A stretch of DNA of 64,000 nt from an uncultured Verrucomicrobiota bacterium. GTDB lineage: Bacteria > Verrucomicrobiota > Kiritimatiellia > CAIVKH01. The stretch covers positions 29,970 through 93,969 of the forward strand of contig CALMUP010000020.1 in NCBI GenBank assembly GCA_937872895.1. The letters run 5' to 3'. Made by a program: the position numbers and the translations under genes. The notes under the pieces are model-generated. The model searched no databases. It was not told the DNA's origin and was given only the letters and a program-made list of their open reading frames with translations. Of this stretch, positions 9,575 through 23,026 are shown one piece after another. Each line of letters begins with the position of its first letter. Within the stretch, counting starts at the first letter, position 1.

Positions 9575-10576
9575 TCAGCGGCGGGACCGCTGCAGCGCGG
9601 TCTTGATGATCCGGTCGATCAACGCGGCGTGATCGAGGCCGGCCTTCTTCGCCGCCTCGGCCAGGTCCTCGTCGGCGGCAAGGTTCGGGTTCGGGTTGGC
9701 CTCGATGAACACCACCTCGCCGGAGGCGGTCAGGCGGAGGTCGATCCGCCCGTAGTCGCGGATGTTCAGGATGCGGTAGATGCGTTTGCTGGCGCGGGCG
9801 ACCAGGCGTTCGAGCGGCGCGGGCAGGTCGGCATGCACGTACTCGATCGCCCATTTCTTCCGGTACTCCTCGTCCCACTTCACCTTGCGGGTGGCGATCT
9901 GCGGGCCCCCTTCCTCGGTTTTCCCGAAGCGGATTTCGCGGGCGGGGTAGGCGGTGAGCCGGTCGTTGCCGGTGATGCCGACATAGATCTCGCGGCCTTC
10001 GATGTATTCCTCGCACAGGGCGGGCTGGTTCATGCGCTCGTGGATCATCGCGATGCGCGCCTTCAGCTCGTCGGCGTCGCGCACGATGGAGGCGAGGCTG
10101 ATGCCGTCGGAGCCGTCCTCCAGCGCCGGCTTCACCATCATCGGGAAATGCAGGCGCGCCGGGATCTTGCTGCTGCTCTGCGGGACGGAGAAGAAGTGGG
10201 GCAGGCGGATGCGGTGGTAGCCGAGCAGGCGTTTCGCGGTGATCTTGTCACGGCAGAGCAGCAGGCCTTCCGCGCCGGAGCCGGTGAAGGGGATGTCCAG
10301 CAGCTCCAGCAGGCCGGCGATGTGCGCGTCCAGCCGCCGGTTCCCCTTGTAGTGTTCGGTCAGGTTGAACACGAGGTCGGGCCGGTGGTCGAGCAGGGCG
10401 CGCGCGGTGGCCAGCGGGTCGGGGCCGAAGGGCAGGATGATGGTTTCGTGGCCGAGGCTGCGGATCGAGCGGATGATGTGGAACTCCATGGTGGCCATGA
10501 CGTCCGGATGCGATCCGGTGAAGTCCGGGTCCTCCGCGAACACGGTTTCCTGGTCGATCAGTACGGCGAGTTTCAT
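9575..10576 (-). CDS. ATP-grasp ligase, D-alanine-D-alanine ligase-like
   Basis: A 333-aa ATP-grasp enzyme related to D-Ala-D-Ala ligase. Visible parts: an N-terminal Rossmann-like preATP-grasp region (LAVLIDQETVF, DLVFNLTEHYKGNRRLDAHI), the substrate region DIPFTGSGAEGLLLCRDK, ATP-binding lysine strands (PMMVKPALEDGSDGIS), EEYIEGREIYVGITG, and the metal-binding C-terminal motif GRIDLRLTASGEVVFIEANPNPNL. It departs from canonical Ddl in its middle region (RFGKTEEGGPQIATRKVKWDEE), so it is more likely a ligase for another amino acid or peptide than the murein Ddl. Its ATG overlaps the stop of the metallopeptidase gene by 4 nt, and the SGNH-TPR gene follows by 1 bp. Peptide-bond formation with ATP is the expected chemistry; the substrates are unknown. 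Confidence 0.82.
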   Translation of the reverse strand: MKLAVLIDQETVFAEDPDFTGSHPDVMATMEFHIIRSIRSLGHETIILPFGPDPLATARALLDHRPDLVFNLTEHYKGNRRLDAHIAGLLELLDIPFTGSGAEGLLLCRDKITAKRLLGYHRIRLPHFFSVPQSSSKIPARLHFPMMVKPALEDGSDGISLASIVRDADELKARIAMIHERMNQPALCEEYIEGREIYVGITGNDRLTAYPAREIRFGKTEEGGPQIATRKVKWDEEYRKKWAIEYVHADLPAPLERLVARASKRIYRILNIRDYGRIDLRLTASGEVVFIEANPNPNLAADEDLAEAAKKAGLDHAALIDRIIKTALQRSRR

Positions 10577-11676
10577 GCGGTTTCGTTCTCCCGGGTGGAC
10601 CGGTAATCGGTTTGTTCGGCCAGCAACTGCGCCGTGAGGCTAATGCCGATGGTAAAGAGGGCGTGATGCGGTTCCTCCTTCACGAACAGGTTCATCTCGC
10701 GCGCGCGCTGGCTAAGGCGGGCGACCAGTTCCTGCACCGAGTACTTGGGAAGGCGGGCCGAATCGGAAATCGCGTTGACCAGGTGCTTGCGGTGGGTGGC
10801 GAGGAACTTGTCGGCGCGCACCGCCGGCGTGGTACCGGCCTGCGGGGCGAACAGCTTGAGCAACAGCGGGTCGTAGAAGCCTATGTAGCCTTCGCCAAAC
10901 ACACGGCGCTTGTTTCGGTAGTAGGTTTCCAGAGTCGCGCGCGCCTTGGCCGCGGCGAAGTAGCGCGGGCCGCCGGTGACCGGTGGCGGTTTGTGGGCGA
11001 TCTGGGTCATTAGGTGATCGACGTATTCGAGTTTCTTCAGCGCGCCCCAGCCCTGGTAGCGCTTGCGCCAGTCCAGTCCGGGGGTCAGCCAGACCGCGAA
11101 GGTCTCGGTGAAGTCCTCGTCGGGATGGGCCTGCGCGTAGTTACCCTTCAGGTGCACGACATACTGTTTGCTGTAGGGCCGCATGACGTACCGGTGCGGA
11201 TCGTAGGGGAGGGACATGCGACCGAACAGTTCGCGCCAGCGGCTGCGGGTGTACAGCTTGTAGGCGTAATTGATCGCGTGGCCGGTCTCGTGGCGCAGCA
11301 GCCGCATGCACTCGGACTCGGATTCGCCTTCCGCCTCGAGCATCATCAGGCGCTCGAGTTTGATCAGCCGCGGATGGGCGAGGTAGAACGGGATGCCCAC
11401 GGCGGGGATCCGGTCGGGGGTCAGCCATTCCGTGCTCAGGTAGCAGGGCGGTCGGAATTGAAGTCCGCGTGCGGCCAGCTCGGCATACAGTTGCTGCACG
11501 CGCGCCTCCACCGGCGATCCTTCGAGCTTCAGTTTGAAATCGCAGAGGCGGCGGCGGAGCAACTCGCTGTCGCTCAGTGCCTCCCAGTGGACGGGGACCG
11601 GCGGGGGTGTTTCCGGTGCGGGGATTGCCGGGGCGGGTTCCGGTGGCGGCGTGCTGGTTGAATCGGTGCTATCCAT
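10573..11676 (-). CDS. Putative zinc metallopeptidase (HExxH type)
   Basis: A 367-aa protein with a proline-rich N-terminal tail (about residues 1-30) and a gluzincin-like core: RLLRHETGHAINYAYKLY carries HETGH for zinc, and PDEDFTETFAVWLTP about 60 residues later supplies a plausible third ligand glutamate. It resembles the 'putative zinc-binding metallopeptidase' family. No signal peptide is visible, so it is probably cytosolic. It starts 4 bp after the ligA stop and its stop overlaps the ATP-grasp start by 4 nt. That coupling with an ATP-grasp ligase suggests it could trim, or be modified by, the peptide product (inference). The C-terminal 100 residues are helical and of unknown role. Confidence 0.78.
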   Translation of the reverse strand: MDSTDSTSTPPPEPAPAIPAPETPPPVPVHWEALSDSELLRRRLCDFKLKLEGSPVEARVQQLYAELAARGLQFRPPCYLSTEWLTPDRIPAVGIPFYLAHPRLIKLERLMMLEAEGESESECMRLLRHETGHAINYAYKLYTRSRWRELFGRMSLPYDPHRYVMRPYSKQYVVHLKGNYAQAHPDEDFTETFAVWLTPGLDWRKRYQGWGALKKLEYVDHLMTQIAHKPPPVTGGPRYFAAAKARATLETYYRNKRRVFGEGYIGFYDPLLLKLFAPQAGTTPAVRADKFLATHRKHLVNAISDSARLPKYSVQELVARLSQRAREMNLFVKEEPHHALFTIGISLTAQLLAEQTDYRSTRENETA

Positions 11677-11680
11677 GTGT

Positions 11681-14415
<2,735 letters not shown>

Positions 14416-14514
14416 GCGGAAATGGACACCGCATTCCCGTTGGGCGTTCATTTCGTAGCCGAGGCGTGCATTCCTAATGACAGGTCGAAGCAGGAACGCT
14501 ATAGGGGCATTGTC

Positions 14515-16566
14515 ATGAACGGCGTATCCTTTCTTCAAGACCTCGCGATCGTGATGATCGTCTCCGGTATGGTCACCCTGCTGTTTCACCGGCTGAAACA
14601 GCCGGTGATTCTTGGCTACCTGCTGGCTGGCTTCATCATTGGCCCGAACACACCGCCGTTCTCGTTTATCCGCGATACGGTGACCATCCAGACCATGGCC
14701 GACCTCGGCGTGGTTTTCCTGATGTTCTCCCTCGGCCTCGACTTCAGTCTGCGCAAGTTGCGGCAGGTCGGTCTGGTGGCCCTGTTGATTGCGGCCTTCG
14801 AGATCCTGATCATGATCCTGGCGGGATACCTGCTCGGTTCGGCATTCGGTTGGGGCAAGGCCGATGCCCTGTTTCTGGGCATTATGCTCTCCCTGACTTC
14901 GACCATGATCGTGGTGAAGAGCTTGCGCGACCGCGGGGAGCTGGGCACCCGACATGCCGAGCTGGTGTCGGGAGTAAGCCTCTTTGACGACATGTTCGTA
15001 ATCCTGCTAATGGTGGCCCTGCCCGGATTTGCCCGCACCGGCAGCCTGCCGACCCTCGACCTGATTCTCCTGCTGTCCGGCCTGTTCGTTTTTCTGGTTG
15101 CGGCCGTGGTCATCGGCTTGCTCGTTGTGCCGCGCCTGCTCAAGTACATCTCCCGTCACGCCACCGACGAGACCCTGTTGATTGTCTCGCTTGGCCTGTG
15201 TTTCGGCCTTGCCCTGTTCGCTGTGCGGCTTCAGTTCAGCGCCGCCCTCGGAGCCTTCCTGATCGGCGCGGTGGTGGCGGAGGCGCGCGAAGTCGGCCGG
15301 GTAGCGAAGCTGATGGAACCCCTGCGCGATATGTTCTGCGCGGTGTTCTTCGTCGCCATCGGCATGCAGATCGATCCCCGCTACCTGATTCCTACCCTGA
15401 TCCCGGCTGTGGTGATCACCGTGGTTTACCTCGCCATCAAGATCGCGGCCTGTTCACTCGGTGCCTTCCTGACCGGCAGCGATGCCCGGACGGCGATGAA
15501 GTTCGGAACGAACATGGCCCAGATCGGCGAGTTCGCCTTCATCCTCGCCACCCTTGGGTTCCACTTCAACCTGACCAGCGATTTCCTGTATCCGCTGATC
15601 GTCACCGTCGCCTCGCTCAACGCGCTGTTACGCCCCTACCTGGTGGACAACGCCGAGGCCCTTTCACTGCGGATCGCCCGCTATCTTCCGACTCCGCTGG
15701 CCAGCCAGTTCATGGTCTTCCGTCGCCAGGCCCGCCTGATGGCCGAACGCCCCCAGAAGCGTTCCGCCATGCGTCTGGTCTGGAACCTGCTTTTTCAGAT
15801 TGCCTTGAACCTGGCCCTGATTGCCGGCGGTTTCCTGACCGCCGGGTACCTGAGCCGAACCATGCCCCGGATTTTCGAGGGAATTCCCTGGTTGTCCGAA
15901 AACCACCAAAGCATCTGGTGGCTTGGTTCGGTCATTTTCTTGTTGCCGGTGTACATCGCGACCTTCCGCAAGATGCAAGCAATGGCCATGATGGTGTCGG
16001 AATTGATGACGGCCGGCTTGACCGAACGGCGCCGTTTGTCCGTGCTTCGTACGGCGATCAGCGGAATCGTCCTGTTCGTCCAACTGTTCGTGTTGGCCAT
16101 CCTTACCTTGATTGTCAGCGCGGCGCTGTTGCCGCCTGCTTTGACCTTGGCTGTGCTGTTGTTGGTTATCGGTTTACTCGTGTACCGCTATGGCCGATCG
16201 TTTAACCGGTGGTATACCCAGGGGAAATTTGCCTTGGTGTCCACCCTGTCCGAGCCGCCCCCTCGCCCGGAGCCACCCCCGCGCAACCTTCCGGTGCAAT
16301 TGTGCGATGCGCACATGGAAACAGTTGTCATTGTGGCGAATACGCACGAGGGGCGCCTGATCCGCGAGCTGATGTTGCGCACCGAAACCGGGGCCAGCAT
16401 CGTTGCCCTGGAAAGAGAGGGAAAAACCGTAGTCAATCCCGGTCCTGACCTCGAGCTGCGGGTGGGCGACCAATTGTTGCTGCTCGGCGACGGGACTCAG
16501 CTGGCCGCCGCCGCTGCGCTGTTGTCGCGCCCATCGGAAGGGTTGAGGCCTCCTCTTTCGTCGTAA
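14515..16566 (+). CDS. Cation/proton antiporter of the CPA2 (KefB/NhaS-like) family with a TrkA-C domain
   Basis: Inner-membrane monovalent cation:proton antiporter. The 683-aa protein has about 12 hydrophobic segments. Typical CPA2 stretches include HRLKQPVILGYLLAGFIIGP, VVFLMFSLGLDFSLRKLR, LSLTSTMIVVKSL, GVSLFDDMFVILLM (acidic DD pair expected for ion translocation) and LGAFLIGAVVAEA. After the main bundle there is a second hydrophobic region (about residues 425-560). The cytosolic C-terminal TrkA-C/RCK-like domain (about 605-675: ELRVGDQLLLLGDGTQL) usually binds a regulatory ligand. The start was set at ATG 14515, with AGGGG 7 nt upstream, instead of an in-frame ATG at 14422. K+ versus Na+ specificity cannot be told. 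It stands alone between the lipoprotein gene and psd. Confidence 0.88.
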   Translation: MNGVSFLQDLAIVMIVSGMVTLLFHRLKQPVILGYLLAGFIIGPNTPPFSFIRDTVTIQTMADLGVVFLMFSLGLDFSLRKLRQVGLVALLIAAFEILIMILAGYLLGSAFGWGKADALFLGIMLSLTSTMIVVKSLRDRGELGTRHAELVSGVSLFDDMFVILLMVALPGFARTGSLPTLDLILLLSGLFVFLVAAVVIGLLVVPRLLKYISRHATDETLLIVSLGLCFGLALFAVRLQFSAALGAFLIGAVVAEAREVGRVAKLMEPLRDMFCAVFFVAIGMQIDPRYLIPTLIPAVVITVVYLAIKIAACSLGAFLTGSDARTAMKFGTNMAQIGEFAFILATLGFHFNLTSDFLYPLIVTVASLNALLRPYLVDNAEALSLRIARYLPTPLASQFMVFRRQARLMAERPQKRSAMRLVWNLLFQIALNLALIAGGFLTAGYLSRTMPRIFEGIPWLSENHQSIWWLGSVIFLLPVYIATFRKMQAMAMMVSELMTAGLTERRRLSVLRTAISGIVLFVQLFVLAILTLIVSAALLPPALTLAVLLLVIGLLVYRYGRSFNRWYTQGKFALVSTLSEPPPRPEPPPRNLPVQLCDAHMETVVIVANTHEGRLIRELMLRTETGASIVALEREGKTVVNPGPDLELRVGDQLLLLGDGTQLAAAAALLSRPSEGLRPPLSS

Positions 16567-16640
16567 CCTTTTTCTGTTCAAAGGGTAAGGACGCCATTGT
16601 TCAGGCCGTTTTGTCTTCCGGCTATTTCTGTGTATAGGGA

Positions 16641-16669
16641 TTGGCAACGGGGCCGTTCTCGCGTATCCT
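16641..16669 (+). promoter_or_regulatory. Candidate sigma-70-type promoter for psd-pssA
   Basis: TTGGCA at 16641-16646 and TATCCT at 16664-16669 are separated by 17 bp. This would start transcription about 30 bp upstream of psd. It is a pattern match only. Confidence 0.35.
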
Positions 16670-16703
16670 GATCGTTTTGAATTCAGTGTAAGGAGTAGAT
16701 CGT

Positions 16704-17360
16704 TTGAAAATTGCGCGTGGTGGTTGGTCTCATATTGCGGTGGGTGTGGTCGTCGGCGGAATTGGCGCGGCCGCGCTGAACCGCGGTTTTGATGTGGGCT
16801 GGCTGCTGCTGGCACTCGGCCTGGCTCTCGTGGCTTTCATGGTCTATTTCTTCCGGGACCCGGAGCGCGCCGCGCCGCAGGATGCCTCGGTGGTCGTTTC
16901 GGGTGCCGACGGGTGGGTTCGCTCGGTGGAACGGATTCCGGAGAACCGGTATTTAAAGACCGACACGATTCGCATCAGCACCTACCTGACGCCATGGGAT
17001 GTCCATGTGAACCGGGTGCCCATGGCTGGCAAGGTGGTCGGCCTGAACTACACGCCGGGCAAGCATATCCTTACCCGTAATCCGATGTCTTCCGAGGTCA
17101 ATGAACACAGCACGATCCTGATCAGCGGTGAACACATGACCTGCATGGTGCGTCAAATCGTCGGTCCGCTGGTCCGGCGGGTGAAGTACTGGCTGCACCA
17201 GGATCAGGTGGTCGGCCAAGGGGACCGTTTAGGCATTATGAAATTTGGTTCACGTCTGGATATCTACCTGCCTGCCGGGTCCGTGATTCCGGTAGTGAAG
17301 GCGGGGGATCGGGTGTTTGCCGGGCTGACGGTGATTGCCCGGATCAACAAGGGGGAATGA
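16704..17360 (+). CDS. psd: Phosphatidylserine decarboxylase (short form)
   Basis: Converts phosphatidylserine to phosphatidylethanolamine at the inner membrane. The 218-aa protein is of the short, archaetidylserine-decarboxylase-like class. Two N-terminal hydrophobic helices (about 10-48) are followed by FFRDPERAAP, STYLTPWDVHVNRVP, and the self-cleavage site FGS in IMKFGSRLDIYLPAG. There the serine would become the pyruvoyl group, as expected for processing into two subunits. The start is TTG at 16704, preceded by AAGGAG at a suitable distance. The stop overlaps the pssA start (ATGA), so the two steps of phosphatidylethanolamine synthesis are translationally coupled, although the order is product enzyme first. 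Confidence 0.92.
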   Translation: MKIARGGWSHIAVGVVVGGIGAAALNRGFDVGWLLLALGLALVAFMVYFFRDPERAAPQDASVVVSGADGWVRSVERIPENRYLKTDTIRISTYLTPWDVHVNRVPMAGKVVGLNYTPGKHILTRNPMSSEVNEHSTILISGEHMTCMVRQIVGPLVRRVKYWLHQDQVVGQGDRLGIMKFGSRLDIYLPAGSVIPVVKAGDRVFAGLTVIARINKGE

Positions 17361-18112
17361 CCATGACCTGGCGCAAAATTGTTCCGAATCTGATTACGCT
17401 CGCGGCGTTGCTCGCATCCTTTTTCTGTCTGGTCTTTGCCGCGAGTGGAAAATTTTATGAAGCCGCCCAGCTCATCATGGTGGTGCTCATTCTCGATGGG
17501 CTCGACGGCATTCTGGCCCGCTTGTTGCGCGGAACTACCAAACTCGGCGCGGAACTCGACACCTTTGTCGATATGACCGGCTACGGCATCGCCCCGGCGA
17601 TGATCCTGTATTACCTGATCGTTCCCGATGCCGGGGTCTGGGCGTTGGCCCTCGTGGTGATCACCTTGTTTTCCGGCGCGATCCGCCTCTCCCGTTTCCG
17701 GATCGTCGATCCCTTCCGCGGTCAGCACGGCTACCTCGGCTTGCCGATCACCGTGAACGCCGGCTGGGTGGCCATGGTGGTGATGCTGAGCCACTCCTCC
17801 AATGGCCGGTTTGATGCGGCCTCCCTGACCGAGGGTCTTCCCGCCCTGCTGATCTGGAGCGTGTCCGCCGCGATGGTATTCCTTCAGGTCTCACGTGTTC
17901 GCTACGGCAAGCCGGTGAAGAACCCTGCCGTGTTCATCCTTGGCGCCGTCATGGTCATCCTGCTGTTCGTTGAGCAATATGCCCATGTCTCCGCGATGGC
18001 GTTCCTGTTCGGCATCCTCTACTACGCCTTCATCTCGCCGTTCCTGCTGAAGCATGAGCGGATGGAGGAGGCAAGCGAAGACCAGGAAGAACTGGATGCC
18101 CGTCGTTCGTAG
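17357..18112 (+). CDS. pssA: CDP-diacylglycerol-serine O-phosphatidyltransferase
   Basis: Makes phosphatidylserine from CDP-diacylglycerol and L-serine; its product is the substrate of the preceding gene. The CDP-alcohol phosphotransferase signature DG..AR........G...D...D is complete in LDGLDGILARLLRG followed by TTKLGAELDTFVD. The 251-aa protein has about eight hydrophobic segments, fitting the membrane-embedded type II PssA found in many Gram-negative and Gram-positive bacteria. The start ATG at 17357 overlaps the psd stop. The charged C-terminal tail (ASEDQEELDARRS) is cytosolic. The convergent carB gene ends 92 bp further on. Confidence 0.93.
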   Translation: MTMTWRKIVPNLITLAALLASFFCLVFAASGKFYEAAQLIMVVLILDGLDGILARLLRGTTKLGAELDTFVDMTGYGIAPAMILYYLIVPDAGVWALALVVITLFSGAIRLSRFRIVDPFRGQHGYLGLPITVNAGWVAMVVMLSHSSNGRFDAASLTEGLPALLIWSVSAAMVFLQVSRVRYGKPVKNPAVFILGAVMVILLFVEQYAHVSAMAFLFGILYYAFISPFLLKHERMEEASEDQEELDARRS

Positions 18113-18126
18113 CCGGATCCACGCCG

Positions 18127-18144
18127 TCCATTCACGGACGGCAC
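18127..18144. terminator. Small hairpin between convergent pssA and carB
   Basis: CCGTCC and GGACGG form a 6-bp stem around a 6-nt loop in the 92-bp gap between two converging genes. There is no strong U-run on either side, so any terminator role is uncertain. Confidence 0.3.
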
Positions 18145-18204
18145 ATCACGACAACCGGTGAATCCTGATTTTCCCGCACGCGTGTTCTAAACGCGCCGAT
18201 GCGC

Positions 18205-21200
18205 TTACGCGTGGTAGTCCTGCAGCGCTCGCACATCCCAATCCAACTCGCGGACCTTCGCGATTGCACTGACCGTGGCGATGGCTCCATCCTGTGTGGT
18301 GATGATTGGAATGCCGCGGGAGATCGCCTCGGTGCGGATCTTGATCTCGTCGGCCCGGGCCACCAGGCTGCTCGGCGTGTTGATGACCATCTGGATGCCG
18401 CTCTCGCGCATCAGGTCGAGCACGTTCGGACTCTGGTGCTCGACCAGCTTGTGGACCACGCTCGAATGGATGCCGGCCGCCTCCAGGGCGTGAGCTGTTC
18501 CCTCGGTCGCGACCAGTTTGAAGCCCATCCCGGCCAGTTGCTTGCCGATCTCCACCATCCAGACCTTGTCCGAATCGCGTGCGCTCAGGAACACCGATCC
18601 GGTCTTGGGCAGTTTCTGGCCGGCGGCGATTTGGCTCTTCCAGTAAGCCAGTTCGAAACTCATGTCGATACCCATGACTTCGCCCGTGGATTTCATTTCC
18701 GGGCCGAGGATCGGATCGACCCCGGGGAACCGGTTGAAGGGCAGTACCGCCTCCTTGACCGCGCACCACGGGACATCCTTGTGCGTCCCGGAAAGGCCCA
18801 GATCCTTCAGCGTCTTGCCGAGGGAGATCTTCGCCGCCATCTTGGCGAGCTGTACGCCGGTAGCCTTGCTGACGTACGGAACAGTACGTGAGGCGCGTGG
18901 ATTGATCTCGATGACATAGATCTCCCCGTCCTTTACCGCCATCTGTACGTTCATCAGACCTTTGACTTTCAGCGCGAGGGCCATCTTGCGGCAGGCAGCC
19001 TTGATCTGGTCCACGATGGACGTCGGCAGGGTGTGCGGCGGCGTGGCGCAGGCGCTGTCGCCGGAGTGGATGCCCGCCACCTCGATGTGCTGCATGACCC
19101 CGCCAATGTACACCTCGGTGCCGTCGCACAACAGGTCCACATCCACCTCGGTGGCACGTTCCAGGTAGCGGTCGATCAACACTGGAAAGCCGGGGCTGGC
19201 CATGAAGGCCGCCTCGACAAACGGGCCGAGTTCATGGTCGCCGTAGGCCACCATCATCGCCCGGCCCCCCAACACATAGGAGGGGCGGATCATGACCGGA
19301 TACCCGATGCGCTTGGCCGCGACGGCCGCTTCCTGCACCGAGGTAACCGTATCGCTTTCCGGTTGGCGCAACCCGAGCTGGTTCAACAGTTCGCGGCACC
19401 GCTTGCGGTCCTCGGCGATGTCGATGCTGTCGGGCGATGTCCCCAGCACGTTGCAACCGGCGTTCATCAGGGGCACGGCGAGGTTCAGCGGGGTCTGGCC
19501 GCCCATCTGGACGACGACGCCGATGGGCTTCTCGTTCTCATAGATGTTCATCACATCCTCGAAGGTCAGCGGCTCGAAGTAGAGCTTGTCCGACGTGTCG
19601 TAGTCGGTGGACACGGTTTCCGGGTTGCTGTTGACCATGATCGCCTCGTAGCCGAGTTCGCGCGCGGCCTTGACGGTGTGCACGCAGCAGTAGTCGAATT
19701 CGATGCCCTGGCCGATGCGGTTCGGGCCGCTGCTCAGGATGATGACCTTCTTGCGCTCGGTCACCCGCGATTGGTCGAGGGTCTGGTAGCTTGAATAGAA
19801 GTATGGCGTATAGGCCTCGAACTCGGCGGCACAGGTATCAACCAGCCGGTACACCGGCTTGATGCCGGCCTGCAGGCGGGCGGTCCGCACCTGGTGTTCC
19901 TGCTCCCCGCGCAACGCGGCGATCTGGCGGTCGGAGAATCCGATTTTCTTGGCGGCCTTGAGCAGGTCGAATGGTAACGCCTGGCCGGCCGGATGGGCCA
20001 GCAACCGGTGCTCCATCTCGATGATCTGCATGAAGTTGTCGATGAACCACGGATCGAACTTCGTCAGCTCGGCCACGCGTCCGGGCGGAATGCCCATCTT
20101 CAGCGCCCGCTTGATGATGAAGTGTCGGTCGGCCCGTTGCTTGCGCAACTCCTTCTCGATGTCCTCGATGTTCGCGACCTTGGCCTCGAGCTTGAGGTCA
20201 TAGCCGTCCACGCCGATTTCCAGGCCACGCAACGCCTTCTGGTAGGCCTCCTTGAAGTTCGTGCCGATGGCCATGGTCTCGCCAACGGACTTCATGCTCA
20301 CGCCGAGGATGGGCTCGGCCCCGGCAAATTTCTCGAAGGCGAAACGCGGGAACTTGACCACGCAGTAGTCGAGGGTCGGCTCGAACGAGGCCGGCGTCTC
20401 GCGGGTGATGTCGTTCGGGATTTCATCGAGCGTGTAGCCGACGGCAAGTTTGGCCGCGATCTTGGCGATGGGGAACCCGGTGGCCTTCGATGCGAGTGCC
20501 GAACTGCGCGACACGCGCGGGTTCATCTCGATCACCACCATGCGGCCGTTCGCCGGATTCAGCGCGAACTGCACATTGGAGCCGCCGGTCTCGACGCCGA
20601 TCACCCGCATGACCCGGATCGCCGCGTCGCGCATCAGCTGGTATTCGCGGTCGGTCAGGGTCTGCACCGGCGCCACCGTCACGCTGTCGCCGGTGTGGAT
20701 GCCCATCGGGTCGACATTCTCGATCGAGCAGACGATCACCACATTGTCCTTGCGGTCGCGCATGACCTCGAGTTCGTATTCCTTCCAGCCGAGGATCGAT
20801 TCCTCGATCAGGACCGTATGGTTCAGGCTCGCCTTCAGGCCGCCGTAGGAAATCCGCTTCAATTCCTCAAGGTCGTATGCGGTGCCGCCGCCGGTGCCGC
20901 CAAGGGTAAAACTGGGGCGGATGATGACCGGAAAGCCGATCTCTTCCGCCGCCGCCACCGCCTCCTCAACGGTATGCACGAGCTTGCTCTTCAGGCATTC
21001 CACCTTCGCCTCGACCATCGCCTCCTTGAACAGGATGCGGTCCTCGGCGCGCTTGATCACATCGACTTTCGCGCCGATCAGCTCGACCCCGTATTGCTCC
21101 AGCGCCCCGGTCGCCGCGACTTCCAGCGCGGTGTTCAGCGCGGTCTGGCCGCCCAGCGTGGGCAGCAACGCGTCGGGACGCTCCTTGGCGATGATCTTGA

Positions 21201-21423
21201 TCACCGCCTCGGCGGTGATCGGCTCGACGTAGGTGCGGTCTGCGGTCTCCGGATCGGTCATGATTGTCGCCGGATTGCTGTTGATCAGCACGACCTCATA
21301 ACCCTCCTCGCGGAGCGCCTTGCAGGCCTGGGTGCCGGAGTAGTCGAATTCACAGGCTTGACCGATGACGATCGGCCCGGAGCCGATGATCATGATTTTC
21401 TTGATGTCAGTCCGTTTGGGCAT
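18205..21423 (-). CDS. carB: Carbamoyl-phosphate synthase large subunit
   Basis: Large subunit of carbamoyl-phosphate synthase, which makes carbamoyl phosphate from bicarbonate, ATP and ammonia delivered by CarA, for arginine and pyrimidines. The 1072-aa length is standard. The two homologous halves are both visible. Half one runs from [20 protein letters not shown] through FTLGGTGGG and [20 protein letters not shown]. Half two runs from [20 protein letters not shown] through [14 protein letters not shown] and [18 protein letters not shown]. An MGS-like allosteric domain is at the end ([24 protein letters not shown]). The gene is the last of pyrG-carA-guaA-carB, 59 bp after guaA. Having guaA between carA and carB is unusual. 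Confidence 0.97.
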   Translation of the reverse strand: MPKRTDIKKIMIIGSGPIVIGQACEFDYSGTQACKALREEGYEVVLINSNPATIMTDPETADRTYVEPITAEAVIKIIAKERPDALLPTLGGQTALNTALEVAATGALEQYGVELIGAKVDVIKRAEDRILFKEAMVEAKVECLKSKLVHTVEEAVAAAEEIGFPVIIRPSFTLGGTGGGTAYDLEELKRISYGGLKASLNHTVLIEESILGWKEYELEVMRDRKDNVVIVCSIENVDPMGIHTGDSVTVAPVQTLTDREYQLMRDAAIRVMRVIGVETGGSNVQFALNPANGRMVVIEMNPRVSRSSALASKATGFPIAKIAAKLAVGYTLDEIPNDITRETPASFEPTLDYCVVKFPRFAFEKFAGAEPILGVSMKSVGETMAIGTNFKEAYQKALRGLEIGVDGYDLKLEAKVANIEDIEKELRKQRADRHFIIKRALKMGIPPGRVAELTKFDPWFIDNFMQIIEMEHRLLAHPAGQALPFDLLKAAKKIGFSDRQIAALRGEQEHQVRTARLQAGIKPVYRLVDTCAAEFEAYTPYFYSSYQTLDQSRVTERKKVIILSSGPNRIGQGIEFDYCCVHTVKAARELGYEAIMVNSNPETVSTDYDTSDKLYFEPLTFEDVMNIYENEKPIGVVVQMGGQTPLNLAVPLMNAGCNVLGTSPDSIDIAEDRKRCRELLNQLGLRQPESDTVTSVQEAAVAAKRIGYPVMIRPSYVLGGRAMMVAYGDHELGPFVEAAFMASPGFPVLIDRYLERATEVDVDLLCDGTEVYIGGVMQHIEVAGIHSGDSACATPPHTLPTSIVDQIKAACRKMALALKVKGLMNVQMAVKDGEIYVIEINPRASRTVPYVSKATGVQLAKMAAKISLGKTLKDLGLSGTHKDVPWCAVKEAVLPFNRFPGVDPILGPEMKSTGEVMGIDMSFELAYWKSQIAAGQKLPKTGSVFLSARDSDKVWMVEIGKQLAGMGFKLVATEGTAHALEAAGIHSSVVHKLVEHQSPNVLDLMRESGIQMVINTPSSLVARADEIKIRTEAISRGIPIITTQDGAIATVSAIAKVRELDWDVRALQDYHA

Positions 21424-21482
21424 CGTTTTACCCTTTGAATGTTGGCGGTTGGATGCTGGCTGTTGAATGTTGCGTCATCGCG

Positions 21483-23024
21483 TCACTCCCACTCGATGGT
21501 CGCCGGGGGTTTGGAGCTGATGTCGTAAACGACGCGGTTGACGCCGCGCACTTCGTTGATGATCCGGGTGGCGATCCGGTCCAGCGTATCGTAGGGCAAC
21601 CGGTACCATTCGGCGGTCATGCCGTCGAGGCTGCGCACCGCGCGCACGGCAATCACGTTCTCGTAGGTGCGGTCGTCGCCCATGACCCCGACCGACTGTA
21701 CCGGCAGCAGCACGGCAAATGACTGCCAGATGTCGCGGTAGTTCGGCAACTTGACCACTTCCTCCTGCACGCGCAGGTCGGCCTGCTGCAGGATCGATAC
21801 GCGGTCCGAAGTGACTTCGCCGAGGATGCGCACGGCCAGGCCGGGCCCGGGGAACGGCTGGCGGTCGACCACGCTGTCGGGCAGGCCCAGCTCGCGACCG
21901 AGCGCCCGCACCTCGTCCTTGAACAGTTCGCGCAGCGGCTCGACCAACTGGAACTTCAGGTCGGGAGGCAATCCCCCCACATTGTGGTGGCTCTTGATCG
22001 TGACCGAAGGGCCACCGATCGGGGAAATGCTCTCGATCACGTCCGGGTAGAGGGTGCCTTGCGCGAGGTACTTGATCTCGCCCATGCGCCGTGCTTCCTC
22101 GGAAAACACGTCGATGAAGGTCTTGCCGATGATCTTCCTTTTCTGCTCCGGATCGGTCACGCCGCGCAAGTTGTCGAAGAACAGCGCACCGGCCCGCGAA
22201 ACGCGCAGGTCGATGCCGAGGGCCTCGCCGAACAGGCGCTGCACCTGCTCGACCTCCCCGAAACGGCAGACTCCGTTGTCCACGAACACGCAGTGCAGCT
22301 GGTGGCCGATCGCGCGGTGGAGCAGGGCGGCCACCACCGATGAATCCACGCCGCCGCTCAACCCGCACAGCACGTGGTCGGTCCCGACCTTGGCGCGGAT
22401 GGCCTGGATGCTCTCCTCGATGAAGCTCGACATCTTCCAGTCGCCCTTGCAGCCGCATACGTCGAATAGAAAGTGGCGCAGCAGGTGCGCGCCCTTTGGG
22501 GTGTGGACGACTTCCGGGTGGAACTGCAGGCCGAACCGGCGGTTGGCCGCATCGGCCATCGCCGCCACCGGGCAGGAACCGGTCTTCGCGGTGGCGCGGA
22601 AACCCTCCGGCAATACGCCGACCTGGTCGCCGTGGCTCATCCACACCTGGAGGCGCGGGTCGAGGCCGTCGAACAGCGGCCGGGCATCCACCACGTCGAT
22701 CTCCGCATAGCCGAATTCGCGGTGCTGGCCCTTGTCCACCCGGCCGCCCAGCTCCTGGGCCATCAGTTGCATGCCGTAGCAGATGCCGAAGAGCGGCAGG
22801 TCGAGCTGGAAGATCGCGGGGTCGGGCCGGGGCGCCTTGGCGTCGTACACGCTGGCGGGCCCGCCCGAGAGCACGACGCCGCGCGGTTTGCGCGCGGCGA
22901 TGGTCGCGGCCGGGGTATCGAAGCGCAGGATCTCGCAATACACCTGCTGCTCGCGGATGCGCCGGGCGATCAATTGGGTGTATTGCGACCCGAAGTCGAG
23001 AATGGCAATCCAGTCGTGCGCCAT
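21483..23024 (-). CDS. guaA: GMP synthase (glutamine-hydrolysing)
   Basis: Converts XMP to GMP using glutamine and ATP. The 513-aa protein has a class I glutamine amidotransferase domain with catalytic C82 in [19 protein letters not shown] and the HPEVVHT histidine. The ATP-pyrophosphatase domain carries the PPi loop [20 protein letters not shown], and the C-terminal dimerisation domain ends in a typical [11 protein letters not shown] use the ATG at 23024, which has GGAAGGG upstream; a TTG two codons earlier would overlap the carA stop. It sits between carA (2 bp upstream) and carB, so the amidotransferase subunit of CPSase and GMP synthase are expressed from the same message. Confidence 0.97.
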   Translation of the reverse strand: MAHDWIAILDFGSQYTQLIARRIREQQVYCEILRFDTPAATIAARKPRGVVLSGGPASVYDAKAPRPDPAIFQLDLPLFGICYGMQLMAQELGGRVDKGQHREFGYAEIDVVDARPLFDGLDPRLQVWMSHGDQVGVLPEGFRATAKTGSCPVAAMADAANRRFGLQFHPEVVHTPKGAHLLRHFLFDVCGCKGDWKMSSFIEESIQAIRAKVGTDHVLCGLSGGVDSSVVAALLHRAIGHQLHCVFVDNGVCRFGEVEQVQRLFGEALGIDLRVSRAGALFFDNLRGVTDPEQKRKIIGKTFIDVFSEEARRMGEIKYLAQGTLYPDVIESISPIGGPSVTIKSHHNVGGLPPDLKFQLVEPLRELFKDEVRALGRELGLPDSVVDRQPFPGPGLAVRILGEVTSDRVSILQQADLRVQEEVVKLPNYRDIWQSFAVLLPVQSVGVMGDDRTYENVIAVRAVRSLDGMTAEWYRLPYDTLDRIATRIINEVRGVNRVVYDISSKPPATIEWE

Positions 23025-23026
23025 GA